From positions 1 to 47,985 of the forward strand of contig CAYNEO010000028.1 in NCBI GenBank assembly GCA_964396245.1: a DNA stretch of 47,985 bases. Reading direction: 5' to 3'. Below are positions 8,768-17,493 of the stretch, piece by piece (the first letter of the stretch is position 1; each line of letters starts with the position of its first letter). The notes under the pieces were generated by a model, which did no database searches, was not told where the DNA came from, and worked only from the letters and a program-made list of their open reading frames with translations. Source of the stretch: CAYNEO01 sp964396245. GTDB taxonomy: Bacteria > Zixibacteria > MSB-5A5 > GN15 > FEB-12. The position numbers and the translations under genes are program-made.

Positions 8768-9742
8768 TCAGAGGATGTCAAAGACCGAGGCATCCCCGAT
8801 GTTAACGACCCGGCTCTCCCCTACCAGGCTGACCTGGTTTCCCACGAGTGAGTTTTCTATAATCATGTTGGTGATGGTGGTTTCCCTGCCAACGATCGTA
8901 TTGCGAATGACACAGTTCGTGATGGTGGAATCATCGGCCACGGACACGTTGGGTCCGAGCACACAGTTGATGATCTGGGCGCCGGGAGCGATATAAACGG
9001 GCGGGATCAGGATAGAACCCTCGACCGGTTCCGGCGGATCGAGTTTCGCCAGCAATTTGTGGTTGCTGTCGAGCATGGTTTCTTTCTTGCCGCAATCGTA
9101 CCAGCCCTGCACCTGGTAAGTATGGAACGTGATTCCGTCGTTGATCATCATCTCGAGGGCGTCGGTCAGCTGGATCTCTCCCTTGGTGGTTTTTCCGGAC
9201 TTCACGATTACATCGAGCGCCTGTTTGAGAAGTGACGGCCGCTTGAAATAGTAGAGGCCGATAAGGGCCAGATTGGATTTGGGATTCTCCGGCTTTTCCT
9301 CGAGCTTGACGACGACTCCGTTCTCGACCTGGGCGATTCCGAAGCGGCTCGGGTCCTCGACCTGGCGCAAACCGAGGACGAAATCACCGGCCTCGACCAT
9401 GGCTTGCAGGTCGGACTCGACGATAGTATCGCCGAGAACGATCATGACGGGTTCGTCGTCGACTTCTTCGAGGGCGAGATTCAGGGCATATCCCAGACCG
9501 AGCAGTTTGTCCTGCTCGATGAATTTGGCTTTGAAGGAATAGTTATCTTCGACGAAGGCTCGGATATCCTCGCCTTTGTAGCCGACAACAAAGATGACTT
9601 CATCGGGATCAAGGACAAGGGTGGGGTCAAGCACGTGAGCGAGTACGGGCTTACCGGCAACGTTGAGGAGAGGTTTGGGAAGCGAATACGTGTGGGGACG
9701 GAGGCGTGTGCCGACTCCGGCCACGGGGACAATAATCTTCAT
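8768..9742 (-). CDS. sugar-phosphate nucleotidyltransferase (NDP-sugar pyrophosphorylase)
   Basis: A 324-aa nucleotidyltransferase related to glucose-1-phosphate thymidylyl/uridylyltransferases. It has the pyrophosphorylase signature GVGTRLRPHT...LPKPLL at residues 9-26, an active-site metal aspartate in VLGDTIVES, the sugar-binding EEKPENPKSN stretch, and C-terminal hexapeptide repeats (about residues 245-320) forming a short left-handed beta helix. It activates a sugar-1-phosphate with an NTP for envelope polysaccharide or glycolipid synthesis; sugar and nucleotide cannot be told from sequence. The gene lies 43 bases upstream of metK and is probably co-transcribed with it. Confidence 0.85.
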   Translation of the reverse strand: MKIIVPVAGVGTRLRPHTYSLPKPLLNVAGKPVLAHVLDPTLVLDPDEVIFVVGYKGEDIRAFVEDNYSFKAKFIEQDKLLGLGYALNLALEEVDDEPVMIVLGDTIVESDLQAMVEAGDFVLGLRQVEDPSRFGIAQVENGVVVKLEEKPENPKSNLALIGLYYFKRPSLLKQALDVIVKSGKTTKGEIQLTDALEMMINDGITFHTYQVQGWYDCGKKETMLDSNHKLLAKLDPPEPVEGSILIPPVYIAPGAQIINCVLGPNVSVADDSTITNCVIRNTIVGRETTITNMIIENSLVGNQVSLVGESRVVNIGDASVFDIL

Positions 9743-9832
9743 CGGTCTTCCTTACAGCTTGCCGTTCCAACCTTGAAAGGCAGATTCAATAGATACAACA
9801 ACCCCGTTTTGCTGTCAACTCGGAAGCGTAAG

Positions 9833-10894
9833 CTAGTTATCAAGAATCGTCGACACAGTCAACGTCACGAGCGGCTGGTCGGTTCCTTCGATCTTGACGA
9901 ACTTTGTCGGCGATGAGGGTCTTACGTAAAGCCCGACGCGGATTTCCGACGGCGGCGTCTCGACGTATATCTTCTTGGCGACGGCTTTAACCTGATCCGG
10001 CGTCCATTCGACCATGGGCTCGACCGGCTCGAAGTCAAACGGCAAGATGCCGGTTGAATCGGCTGCGGCCGAGGTATCGTTGACCGGGAGACGTACGGCA
10101 ATGGTGTAGTCGCGCGGCAGTTTCTGTTTCGGCAGAAAATACAGCTCGACGCGATACCATCCCGGTTTCAGCGGGACCAGATTGGCAGCGAGCAGGTCGA
10201 TGGACGGATTCTGGAAATGAGCCAGGATGTCCGGGCTGAAGACACTCGCCAGGCCTTCATACGAGAGAAATACCTGATCGGCGTCGGGAAGCCGTCCGGT
10301 AATCGAGTCGGGCAGCCGCCTGCCGGAGAGCATTCCCTCGAAGAGCTGATACTTGAGATACTTGTCGGCAAAGCTCTGATGGAGGCTGTCGCCGAGTTCG
10401 AAGTGTCGCAGGAGACGGACTTTCTGCTCGACCGTCGGTCCGTGCGAATCAGTGGTGAACTTATACGTCAGGATCGAGTCTTCGACCATGTCGCTCCACG
10501 TGGAGAACAGCCGGGCGGCCTCGTGCGCTTTCTTGTCAGACGGTCGGGCAAAGGATGCGAGCTGGAAGTACGCGGCCGCCTGCGTATAGCCGGCAGGGCC
10601 TCGTTCCATGTAGCGATCCGCCCGATAGCGGAATTTCTCTCCGAGGCGGTCGATGACGTGCCGCCAGTCGTTGTCGTCCAGAAGTTCCGAATGTTCGGTG
10701 TAAAGGTCCGCAAAAGCCCCCGTGATTTTATCATACGAGGTCCAGGTGGTGTCTTCGATGTTGTTCAGCAGTTGCAGGGCCTGCTGAGGGAAATCATCAG
10801 GATTTTTGGCGGTATCGTAGACCGGGCTTTCCGGGTTGTATCCGCAGCCGGCAATCAGCGCCACCAGGAGAAAAGGGATAACTCGCTTAAGCAT
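9833..10894 (-). CDS. uncharacterised lipoprotein of the membrane-protein cluster
   Basis: A 353-aa predicted lipoprotein. The N-terminus MLKRVIPFLLVALIAGC is a lipoprotein signal peptide with the acylated cysteine at residue 17. The mature region is rich in aromatic and acidic residues, with an alpha-helical first half (residues about 30-190) and a probably beta-rich second half. I recognise no domain. The ATG at 10894 was chosen because it sits directly ahead of the signal peptide; an open extension to 10927 adds nothing. It is the fifth and last gene of the uncharacterised cluster that starts at 13986, 69 bases after the preceding stop, and is likely exported to work with those membrane proteins. 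Confidence 0.75.
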   Translation of the reverse strand: MLKRVIPFLLVALIAGCGYNPESPVYDTAKNPDDFPQQALQLLNNIEDTTWTSYDKITGAFADLYTEHSELLDDNDWRHVIDRLGEKFRYRADRYMERGPAGYTQAAAYFQLASFARPSDKKAHEAARLFSTWSDMVEDSILTYKFTTDSHGPTVEQKVRLLRHFELGDSLHQSFADKYLKYQLFEGMLSGRRLPDSITGRLPDADQVFLSYEGLASVFSPDILAHFQNPSIDLLAANLVPLKPGWYRVELYFLPKQKLPRDYTIAVRLPVNDTSAAADSTGILPFDFEPVEPMVEWTPDQVKAVAKKIYVETPPSEIRVGLYVRPSSPTKFVKIEGTDQPLVTLTVSTILDN

Positions 10895-10963
10895 AACGAC
10901 ATCTAGAAAAACGGTTGGTTGTGACATAATTCGGAGACAGTATACAAAAGAAAGGGCCCGATG

Positions 10964-11596
10964 TCACATGATTTGTGAAAATGATCCAATCCAGTCTTCG
11001 ACCAGAAACTGGACCCGCCCGATGAGCAGGGAAACACGGCCCATGACGGTATACCCGAAATGGGCGCCAAAGGCGATCATGATAAACCAGATTCCCACCT
11101 TGGCGGTAGCCCCCAATACGCCGGTGTGTTCTTTTGAGAAGTAGAAATATATCAGCGTGGACAGGACGCCGACCACGACTATTACGGTGAGAATAATATC
11201 TGCCGAGCCGTTGACGAGCTGCGGCGTCATGGTGGAGCGCATCTGGGGCAGGACGAAGCCGTGAAGCTGGGTGATCAGGAATATCCCGGCGGTATTGCCC
11301 ATGACAAAAGCCAGCGATATGCGCGAAACCCACGACCAGCTTTTCTTGAGACGCGCGAACATGAGCAGCCCCAGGATGCCCGGTACAAAGAGCCAGTATT
11401 TTTGATTATTGACGATAGGGCCATAGAGCTGCTGTTGCAGCACGGTATCCCAGATGAGACCCCAGTAATATCCGGCCGAGAGACCGGCGAAAACGTGTTC
11501 GACCAGCCGGTAAACCGGGTTGTCCTTGTAAAGGAATGAGAACAAGGCCAGGGTGACAAAGGCGCCGATCCATATTTCGAAGAGATTCGGGGTCAT
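10964..11596 (-). CDS. uncharacterised six-helix membrane protein (cluster gene 4)
   Basis: A 210-aa integral membrane protein with six predicted transmembrane segments (about residues 5-22, 35-53, 67-84, 92-110, 132-153 and 167-190). Conserved-looking polar features in the membrane include GLSAGYYWGLIWD in helix 2 and GNTAGIFLITQLHG in helix 4. Its start codon overlaps the stop of the preceding gene (ATGA), so synthesis is coupled. I do not recognise the family and assign no function. Position among three other membrane proteins and a lipoprotein suggests a subunit of one complex. Confidence 0.75.
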   Translation of the reverse strand: MTPNLFEIWIGAFVTLALFSFLYKDNPVYRLVEHVFAGLSAGYYWGLIWDTVLQQQLYGPIVNNQKYWLFVPGILGLLMFARLKKSWSWVSRISLAFVMGNTAGIFLITQLHGFVLPQMRSTMTPQLVNGSADIILTVIVVVGVLSTLIYFYFSKEHTGVLGATAKVGIWFIMIAFGAHFGYTVMGRVSLLIGRVQFLVEDWIGSFSQIM

Positions 11597-12429
11597 GGGG
11601 TCACCCTTCGGCGTTTTTTGCGGCTCATGAAGAAACTCAGGTTACCCAGAATGACCAGCCCGATAATGAGAAGGTGGATGAGCGATTGAACGGCCATACC
11701 CCGGAAGGCGCGGTCTTTGTGACCGATAAGCTGCTCGTATTCGGCGGCGCCTTTCATGCCGCCCAACAGCCCCAGCAACTGACCGGAACTGAGGAACGAG
11801 TAGAATCGGGGGGCCATAACGGCGGAAGCTCCACAACACATGGGAACGCCGTACTGAGCGTTGACGATAGACACCCAGTAGTCCGCCGTGGCGTTATCGG
11901 CGACGATGAAGATGAAATCGATGTCATCGTAGTTCTTGACCGAGTCCATCAGGGGTAGCTGCGACAAGGGAGTGCCGAGATTGTCGGTCGGGAATATCGT
12001 TTCGATGGACGTCCCGATGCCTTTCATGACCGCGACATAACCGTATTTGTAGCCGAGGTTAACGTAATCGATGCCGTATTTTTTCCCGTATTCAGCCGCG
12101 ACCTCACGGGTGACGCGTTCGGCAATAGTCGGTCCGCCGAGCGGGATATTGGAAATGGTGACGATTTTGCAGTCTTTGCTGAACAAATGACGAAGCGCAG
12201 CGCGGGACATCGGCTCGGTCTCGGCGATCGTGGACGGATAGTAGTCGTAGGTAAGCATAACGACGGAGGAATCGGGCAGGGATTCGACAGCGTCGTAGAC
12301 CTGCTGAACCTCCGGGGTCAGTTCCACCGGGAAATCGGCCGGGATGATAAAGGGGATAATGACGGCAATAGCGGCCATGAGATAAATCCATCGCCGGTCG
12401 AGCGCGCCCATTCGTTCCCAGAAAGTCAT
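11593..12429 (-). CDS. uncharacterised protein: large extracytoplasmic alpha/beta domain between two membrane anchors (cluster gene 3)
   Basis: A 278-aa protein with a membrane segment at about residues 16-33, a soluble domain of about 200 residues, and a second membrane segment near 243-265 ending in a strongly basic tail SRKKRRRVTP. By the positive-inside rule both ends are cytoplasmic and the soluble domain is outside. The domain alternates beta strands (VVMLTYDY, KIVTISNIPL, DFIFIVAD) with helices, suggesting a Rossmann-like fold, and carries a CC pair in GVPMCCGASAVMAPRFYS. I do not recognise the family. It lies four bases from the upstream gene's stop and overlaps the downstream start. 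Confidence 0.75.
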   Translation of the reverse strand: MTFWERMGALDRRWIYLMAAIAVIIPFIIPADFPVELTPEVQQVYDAVESLPDSSVVMLTYDYYPSTIAETEPMSRAALRHLFSKDCKIVTISNIPLGGPTIAERVTREVAAEYGKKYGIDYVNLGYKYGYVAVMKGIGTSIETIFPTDNLGTPLSQLPLMDSVKNYDDIDFIFIVADNATADYWVSIVNAQYGVPMCCGASAVMAPRFYSFLSSGQLLGLLGGMKGAAEYEQLIGHKDRAFRGMAVQSLIHLLIIGLVILGNLSFFMSRKKRRRVTP

Positions 12430-12433
12430 GGCG

Positions 12434-13096
12434 CTACCCCTTCCCCATGTAGGTTCGTTCGATACCGAGAAGAATGCGCAGCGACATGGAGGCGGCGCCG
12501 AGAGCAGCGCCGATGATAATACCGCGCTGGACAGCCATATTGAAGCCGCTCATGACATAGGTGTTGATCCACGCGGACACATTATCGCTGAAGAGGCGGA
12601 GAAAGGCATCGCCCATCGGGATGCGCCACAACATGACGAGGGTGGCGGTGATCAGCAACAGGGTGGCTTCGGCGTTACGGGCGCGGAAAGCCCGGTAGGC
12701 GGCGGAGGCGATATAGAAGGCCAGCATGGCGAACATGGTGGCCATCATCGGTTCGCTCAAATAGGTGAAGGCCCAATCGTAGATCGATCCCGGGGCGCGG
12801 CCGAAAAGCGGCGACCAGGATGAAGGGAACATCGACGGGATGGCCATGATAAACACCGAGACCAGGACCAGCAGGTTGTAAAACCAGCCGCGTTTGCGAC
12901 GAACCACAGCGGTCCAGTTCACACGGGTGATGGAAATGACGCCGAGAAAGAGCGTGAAGCCGCCGATGATCGTTACCCACGCAAGAAGTTCTCCCTCGAG
13001 TCCGCCGATGAAGATCCTGTCTTCGTTGAAGAAGAACGAAATCACCATGAAGAAACCGGAGAGAAACGCAGCTATGACAGGGAGGCTAGTTTTCAT
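12434..13096 (-). CDS. uncharacterised six-helix membrane protein (cluster gene 2)
   Basis: A 220-aa integral membrane protein with about six transmembrane segments (residues 7-23, 36-56, 73-90, 118-136, 145-160, 185-207). The basic loop VVRRKRGW after helix 2 should be cytoplasmic. A short loop of about 25 residues with SSWSPLFGRAPGS separates helices 3 and 4. The start overlaps the preceding stop by one base (TGATG). I do not recognise the family. With its neighbours it forms a tight four-gene membrane module; no transporter ATPase or known enzyme motif is visible. Confidence 0.72.
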   Translation of the reverse strand: MKTSLPVIAAFLSGFFMVISFFFNEDRIFIGGLEGELLAWVTIIGGFTLFLGVISITRVNWTAVVRRKRGWFYNLLVLVSVFIMAIPSMFPSSWSPLFGRAPGSIYDWAFTYLSEPMMATMFAMLAFYIASAAYRAFRARNAEATLLLITATLVMLWRIPMGDAFLRLFSDNVSAWINTYVMSGFNMAVQRGIIIGAALGAASMSLRILLGIERTYMGKG

Positions 13097-13986
13097 CAGA
13101 CCTGCCTGAACAACTCTACATAGGCGCCGCCTATACCGAGGGATACAAGCAGAACCCCGATAAGAATCAGCACCACGATGATAACCTTGATGAAGTCCTG
13201 GCCTTTCAGACCGCCGAGCATGATCGGTTCGTGAGAAAGGTAGGCCGATGCGGCATAGAGTTCTTCGCCCATGAGAGTGTAGTCACAGGCGGCGATAAAG
13301 AACGGCAGCTGGGCGGGTTCGGCCGTGCCGGCGATTTGAATCGAGCCGGCGGCGTTGCCGGTTTCGGCAAGCAACAGCGATTCGGCGAAAAACGCCCCCA
13401 TATAGATGTTTGCGGCAGGTCGATCGCGCATCATGATGCCGTTGACGGTCGCGGTAAAGGCAAATTGTTCTCCGGCGACATAACGGACGATGTCCTCGTT
13501 GTAGGCGTCGCGCTTGCCCATCTCGGTGTAGGACTGCTCGACGACTTCCTGCCCGGCGGCGAGGACGAGCGGATAGCGTACGGGAACGAGCAGCGGCGTT
13601 TCATACTGGGCGGTGATTTTGGCGACCCGGCCGAGAATGGATATGCCGGCGATTGTCTGGATTTCATCGAGCTCCTGAATACCCGGGATAAAGAGCACCG
13701 GGCGGCCCATCTCGGTGGCGCGCCCGACGGCTTCTTCGACTGCATCGAGGCCGGCAATTTTCCTGATGAACAGCGGTTTGCCCTGTTTTGCCCAGCGGGT
13801 ATAGAGCAGGATGGCTGCGGAAAAGAGAACCATGGCGAGGAGGGCGTTGAGACGGTTGACGCGAAAGATGGAATCACCGCCGCTCTGAGCCAGAACAATA
13901 TCGCAGCCCAGAGTGAAATAGACAGTCACGGCGAAGAGCACGTACCGGAGGGTGTTCAGCAAACGCCGATTATGCAGAAGTCGCAC
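13096..13986 (-). CDS. uncharacterised membrane-anchored protein, possibly DUF6754-like (cluster gene 1)
   Basis: A 296-aa protein with two N-terminal membrane segments (about 12-30 and 45-64), a soluble region of roughly 200 residues, and a C-terminal membrane segment (266-288). The basic flank RWAKQGKPLFIRK after the second helix puts the soluble region in the cytoplasm. That region contains EEAVGRATEMGRPVLFIPG and later GTAEPAQLPFFIAACDYTLMGEELYAASAYL. From memory this resembles proteins labelled DUF6754 in Chloroflexi and related bacteria; I could not check. It is the first gene of the five-gene cluster. No catalytic motif is recognised. The internal alternation of strands and helices suggests a compact alpha/beta fold. 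Confidence 0.72.
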   Translation of the reverse strand: MRLLHNRRLLNTLRYVLFAVTVYFTLGCDIVLAQSGGDSIFRVNRLNALLAMVLFSAAILLYTRWAKQGKPLFIRKIAGLDAVEEAVGRATEMGRPVLFIPGIQELDEIQTIAGISILGRVAKITAQYETPLLVPVRYPLVLAAGQEVVEQSYTEMGKRDAYNEDIVRYVAGEQFAFTATVNGIMMRDRPAANIYMGAFFAESLLLAETGNAAGSIQIAGTAEPAQLPFFIAACDYTLMGEELYAASAYLSHEPIMLGGLKGQDFIKVIIVVLILIGVLLVSLGIGGAYVELFRQV

Positions 13987-14070
13987 TGGTTGGTCCTTGT
14001 TGAATCAAATCAATCACGGTGGTTCACGTAGTCCGAGGTCTACCCTCTTCAACTCTGCAATTAGCCCCTG

Positions 14071-14274
14071 TTAATGGGTCTGGTTGAACTCATCCACCAA
14101 CGCCTGGATTTTGTCGTCGTCCCAGTCTTTCTGCCGGGCGAGTTCTTCGAGGGTGCCCCAGAAGGGCTCGCCGCAGACGACGCACGGCAGGTCGTGTTTA
14201 ATCAGGAAACTGACCGCGCCGGAGTACTCGTGGATGAGATCCTCTATGGGTATGTCTTTCGTAATGTCTGCCAC
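14071..14274 (-). CDS. small DUF1858-type protein with CxxC
   Basis: A 67-aa soluble protein that fits the DUF1858 family: a short helical domain in which IPIEDLIHEYSGAVSFLIKH leads to a CVVCGEP motif, then a helical tail. DUF1858 domains occur alone or fused to hybrid-cluster-like, DUF438 and other redox proteins, and their function is not established. The two cysteines could bind metal or act in redox. The gene lies nine bases downstream of the phosphohexose isomerase stop and 84 bases upstream of the uncharacterised membrane cluster. An ATG at 14274 follows the isomerase closely, suggesting co-translation. Confidence 0.75.
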   Translation of the reverse strand: MADITKDIPIEDLIHEYSGAVSFLIKHDLPCVVCGEPFWGTLEELARQKDWDDDKIQALVDEFNQTH

Positions 14275-14283
14275 AGCACCGGT

Positions 14284-15375
14284 TCACTTAATGTCAAGCA
14301 GTTGCGCCTTGAGCTGCTCAATAACATCGACGGGCGTCGGGTCGACTTCGTTCAGTATGGCCAGGTAGTAGGAGATGAAATCTCCCATCTGTATCAGGCT
14401 GAACATGCGCTCGAGCGGCTTTTCGCCCATCGAATGGAGGTCAACTACTTCTACCTCGAGTTTCTCGATAAGATCCTTGACGATATTCATGCGCCGGCGG
14501 ATCTTGGCGTGATCGTCGACATCCCGGAGGAAGATGACGATCAGCCTGTCGGCGTACGGCTCGATGACATGTGACCAGCCGACTAGTTCGTTGTGATTCA
14601 TCTCCGGGAACTGGTTGTGATAGGCGAGATTCTTGCCGTTTTCGCAGATCTGGCCTTTCCATCGCACGGCGACCGCGTCGGTGAGACTCGGCCCCGAGTA
14701 AATGATCGGAATACGACCGTGAATCATTCCGGCGAGGCGCTTGGCCGGGTTGCTCAGGGTGGGGTTGTCCTCAATGTATTTTTCGCGAAGCTTCTCGAGT
14801 TTCTGGAACGTGCCGGTGATATCCTCGGAGGTATTCTTGATCATGCCGATTTTTTCAAAGAAGACGAGAATCGGGACAAACGAGTAGCCAATCGCCGCCC
14901 GGGGCGGGAATCCTCCCGGGAGGGTCATCATGGGAATGTCGTTGATGCCGGCGATATCGCCGAGAATGCCGCCGGTGCTGATGGCGGCGATCATCGCCTT
15001 GCGCTGCAGGGCGTCGTCGAGGGCGGAGAGGGTTTCTTCGGTGTTGCCGCTGTATGAAGAAGCGATGACCAGGGTTTCATCGTCGACATATTCCGGGAGA
15101 GTGTAATTTCGGCAAATCTGGAAGGGGACCAGGAGACGCGACTCGAGGTAGGACCTGACCAGATCGCCGCCGATGGCGGAACCGCCCATGCCGATAACCA
15201 CGATATTTTTGACATCCGGGAAATCTTCAGGAGAAATTTTCCAGACTTCGGCCACCTTGAGCGCCTTGGCCATCTGCTCGGGCAGATCGAAAATCCGGTT
15301 GTACATGTTCTGCGGGTCGGATGCCCTGATCTTCTCAACATCGTCCAGGATTAGTTCGTAATTTCGTTTGTCCAT
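14284..15375 (-). CDS. bifunctional phosphoglucose/phosphomannose isomerase
   Basis: A 363-aa SIS-domain isomerase of the PGI/PMI family, which interconverts glucose-6-phosphate, mannose-6-phosphate and fructose-6-phosphate. The first SIS domain shows VVIGMGGSAIGGDLV and the sugar-phosphate loop SSYSGNTEETLSA. The second half contains the bacterial PGI C-terminal region with NHNELVGW and its family glutamate. The length matches the archaeal and bacterial two-substrate enzymes rather than classical PGI (about 550 aa). It connects central metabolism to mannose activation, where the fusion protein at 27374 may act. The gene starts four bases from the enzyme I stop. Confidence 0.88.
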   Translation of the reverse strand: MDKRNYELILDDVEKIRASDPQNMYNRIFDLPEQMAKALKVAEVWKISPEDFPDVKNIVVIGMGGSAIGGDLVRSYLESRLLVPFQICRNYTLPEYVDDETLVIASSYSGNTEETLSALDDALQRKAMIAAISTGGILGDIAGINDIPMMTLPGGFPPRAAIGYSFVPILVFFEKIGMIKNTSEDITGTFQKLEKLREKYIEDNPTLSNPAKRLAGMIHGRIPIIYSGPSLTDAVAVRWKGQICENGKNLAYHNQFPEMNHNELVGWSHVIEPYADRLIVIFLRDVDDHAKIRRRMNIVKDLIEKLEVEVVDLHSMGEKPLERMFSLIQMGDFISYYLAILNEVDPTPVDVIEQLKAQLLDIK

Positions 15376-15379
15376 ATTC

Positions 15380-17128
15380 CTATTTCTTTTCCAGTGCGGT
15401 TTTGAAGCTTTGCAGTTTACGGGTTACCGAGGATTCGGAGGTGCTGTCCATCACGGCGCCGACCAGGTGACGAACGAGGCTCGAATCGATTTTGCTGACG
15501 AGCCGGCAGATATCGACGATGCGGCTTGGGTTCATCGAGAGCTGATCGATCCCGAGTCCGATGAACAGCGGCAGCGCGAGCAGGTCCCCGGCGACTTCGC
15601 CGCAGATCGTAACCGGCTTGCCGTGCCGCTTGGCCGCATCGACCGTCAGTCTCACGAGGTGAAGGACTGACGGATGAAAGGGGCTGTACAGCGACGCCAC
15701 GCGGGCGTTGTTGCGATCGGCGGACATGGTGTATTGTGTCAGGTCGTTAGTGCCGATCGATACGAAGTCCACTTTTTTGACGAGCTGGTCGGCCAGGAGG
15801 GCGGCCGACGGCACTTCGATCATGATGCCGATTTCGATTTCATTGTCGAACGGGACGTCCTGCCGCCGTAATTCGAGCTGCACCTGGCGAATGAGCTTCT
15901 TGGCGCGCTCGACTTCGCTCAAATCGGAAATCATGGGGAGCAGGATTTTGAGATTTTTCGACGCCGAGGCGCGAAGGATGGCCCGAATCTGGGTTTTGAA
16001 GACGTTCGACATTTCAAGCATGGAGCGAATACCGCGCCATCCGAGAGCCGGGTTGTCTTCGCCATAGGCGGAGCCGTTGGTGCCGAATTTGTCGGAGCCG
16101 AGATCGAAGGTGCGCAGGACTACAGGCGTGGGTGCAAATCTCTCGGCGATTCGGGAATAGTACTCGTACTGAACGTCCTCATCCGGGAATCTGTCGCGCT
16201 CGAGGTAGATAAACTCGGTGCGATACAGTCCGACCGGAATCTTGCGTTCGGCGAGGATATCCTCGACGGGACCGGGCAACTCGAGGTTGGCGGCGATATT
16301 CACCGGCTGACCATCGGCCGTTTCCGGCGGAATTTTGGCGAGCTTCTTTATCCGGGTGATAAGCGCCGGTCCCTGCCGTTTTTTTCGTTTCTGATATTCG
16401 TTCCAGTCGGTAGCGGTCGGATTCACGACAGCGACACCGTTAGTGCCGTCGACGATGACACGCGAGTCGTTTTCCACGTCAATCCAAATATGCTGGGCGA
16501 CGACAACCGGGACCATCAGGGAACGGGCAATCAGCGCCATATGGGAGTTGATACCGCCCTCGCTGACCAGAAAGCCGATCACCTTGAGATTGCGATAATT
16601 CAGTATCTCGCCGGGGGTGAAAGACTTGCCGACGAGAATAGTATCGGCCGGAAAACGTGCCTGGGGTTTTTCCTGTGAGCTTCCGAGGAAGGCCAGCACG
16701 CGATCGGCAACCGATTCGACGTCCTGAGCCATCTGGCGCAGGTAGAGATCGGGAGATCTCCGGAGCGGCTGGACGCTCTGCTGCACCTGCGAGTTGTAGA
16801 CGAACGCGGCGTTTCTCTTGTTCTCGGCGATATTATCCTTGACGCGCTGGAGGAAGTCAAAGTCGCTGGCGATAAGCAGTTGGGCGTCGAATATCTTTGC
16901 GACGGGGCCGCCGATCTTCTTGACAGCAGCATCACGCAGGTTGGTCAGTTCTGCGACAGTCCGCGACACGGCGTGCTCGAGGGCGCTGATTTCGTTCGGG
17001 ACGGACGCCGCCGGAATCGCCACTTCGGGCACTTTTCGTTCGCCGGGAAGTATCACCCGGGCCGTACCGAGTACGATACCGGAGGCTATCCCGGTGCCTT
17101 TTATCACTTTGCGTTTGGCGCGGACCAT
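15380..17128 (-). CDS. ptsI: phosphoenolpyruvate-protein phosphotransferase (PTS enzyme I)
   Basis: A 582-aa enzyme I that autophosphorylates from PEP and passes phosphate to HPr. The N-terminal HPr-binding helical domain is followed by the phosphohistidine domain with His196 in GGINSHMALIAR, where the usual Thr before Ser-His is Asn. The C-terminal PEP-binding barrel has GLYRTEFIYLERDRFP, IMIEVPSAALLAD, GTNDLTQYTMSADR and the cysteine in CGEVAGD. All catalytic residues I know are present. It is paired with HPr upstream (86-base gap), but no sugar-specific EII component is in the window, so the pair may serve regulation or an EII encoded elsewhere. Confidence 0.93.
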   Translation of the reverse strand: MVRAKRKVIKGTGIASGIVLGTARVILPGERKVPEVAIPAASVPNEISALEHAVSRTVAELTNLRDAAVKKIGGPVAKIFDAQLLIASDFDFLQRVKDNIAENKRNAAFVYNSQVQQSVQPLRRSPDLYLRQMAQDVESVADRVLAFLGSSQEKPQARFPADTILVGKSFTPGEILNYRNLKVIGFLVSEGGINSHMALIARSLMVPVVVAQHIWIDVENDSRVIVDGTNGVAVVNPTATDWNEYQKRKKRQGPALITRIKKLAKIPPETADGQPVNIAANLELPGPVEDILAERKIPVGLYRTEFIYLERDRFPDEDVQYEYYSRIAERFAPTPVVLRTFDLGSDKFGTNGSAYGEDNPALGWRGIRSMLEMSNVFKTQIRAILRASASKNLKILLPMISDLSEVERAKKLIRQVQLELRRQDVPFDNEIEIGIMIEVPSAALLADQLVKKVDFVSIGTNDLTQYTMSADRNNARVASLYSPFHPSVLHLVRLTVDAAKRHGKPVTICGEVAGDLLALPLFIGLGIDQLSMNPSRIVDICRLVSKIDSSLVRHLVGAVMDSTSESSVTRKLQSFKTALEKK

Positions 17129-17214
17129 TTATACCCACGTTCATAATCGTAACGTTCTCGAATGTCGGTATATAATAAGGAGGGTTAAGAGGAAAAGGCA
17201 AGCGGAATGTCTAA

Positions 17215-17493
17215 TCAGATCTCTTCGCCGAAGCCTGACTCGATCACTTTTACGAGTGCTTCGGCGGCTTCGTTCTCATCGGGACCGTCGGTTTCTACGG
17301 TAATCTCTGATCCGACCTCGGCGGCAAGCATCATGACGCCCATGATGGACTTGCCATTGACACGCAGGCCGTCTTTGATGAAAAAGACCTCGGCTTTGAA
17401 TTGTGAGGCGGTCGTGACAAGCAACGCCGCCGGGCGCGCATGAAGGCCGAGTTTATTTACAACTTTCGTATTCTTCTGGACCATATCAATCAC
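17215..17493 (-). CDS. ptsH: HPr family phosphocarrier protein
   Basis: A 92-aa HPr. The phosphorylated histidine lies in KLGLHARPAA (residue 18 from the GTG start; His15 in classical numbering). The regulatory serine is present in VNGKSIMGVM (residue 49; Ser46 in classical numbering), which suggests control by an HPr kinase, though none is in the window. The GTG at 17493 overlaps the dprA TGA as GTGA; an ATG three codons later (17484) is an equally possible start and neither has a clear Shine-Dalgarno. Functions with the downstream enzyme I. Confidence 0.92.
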   Translation of the reverse strand: MIDMVQKNTKVVNKLGLHARPAALLVTTASQFKAEVFFIKDGLRVNGKSIMGVMMLAAEVGSEITVETDGPDENEAAEALVKVIESGFGEEI

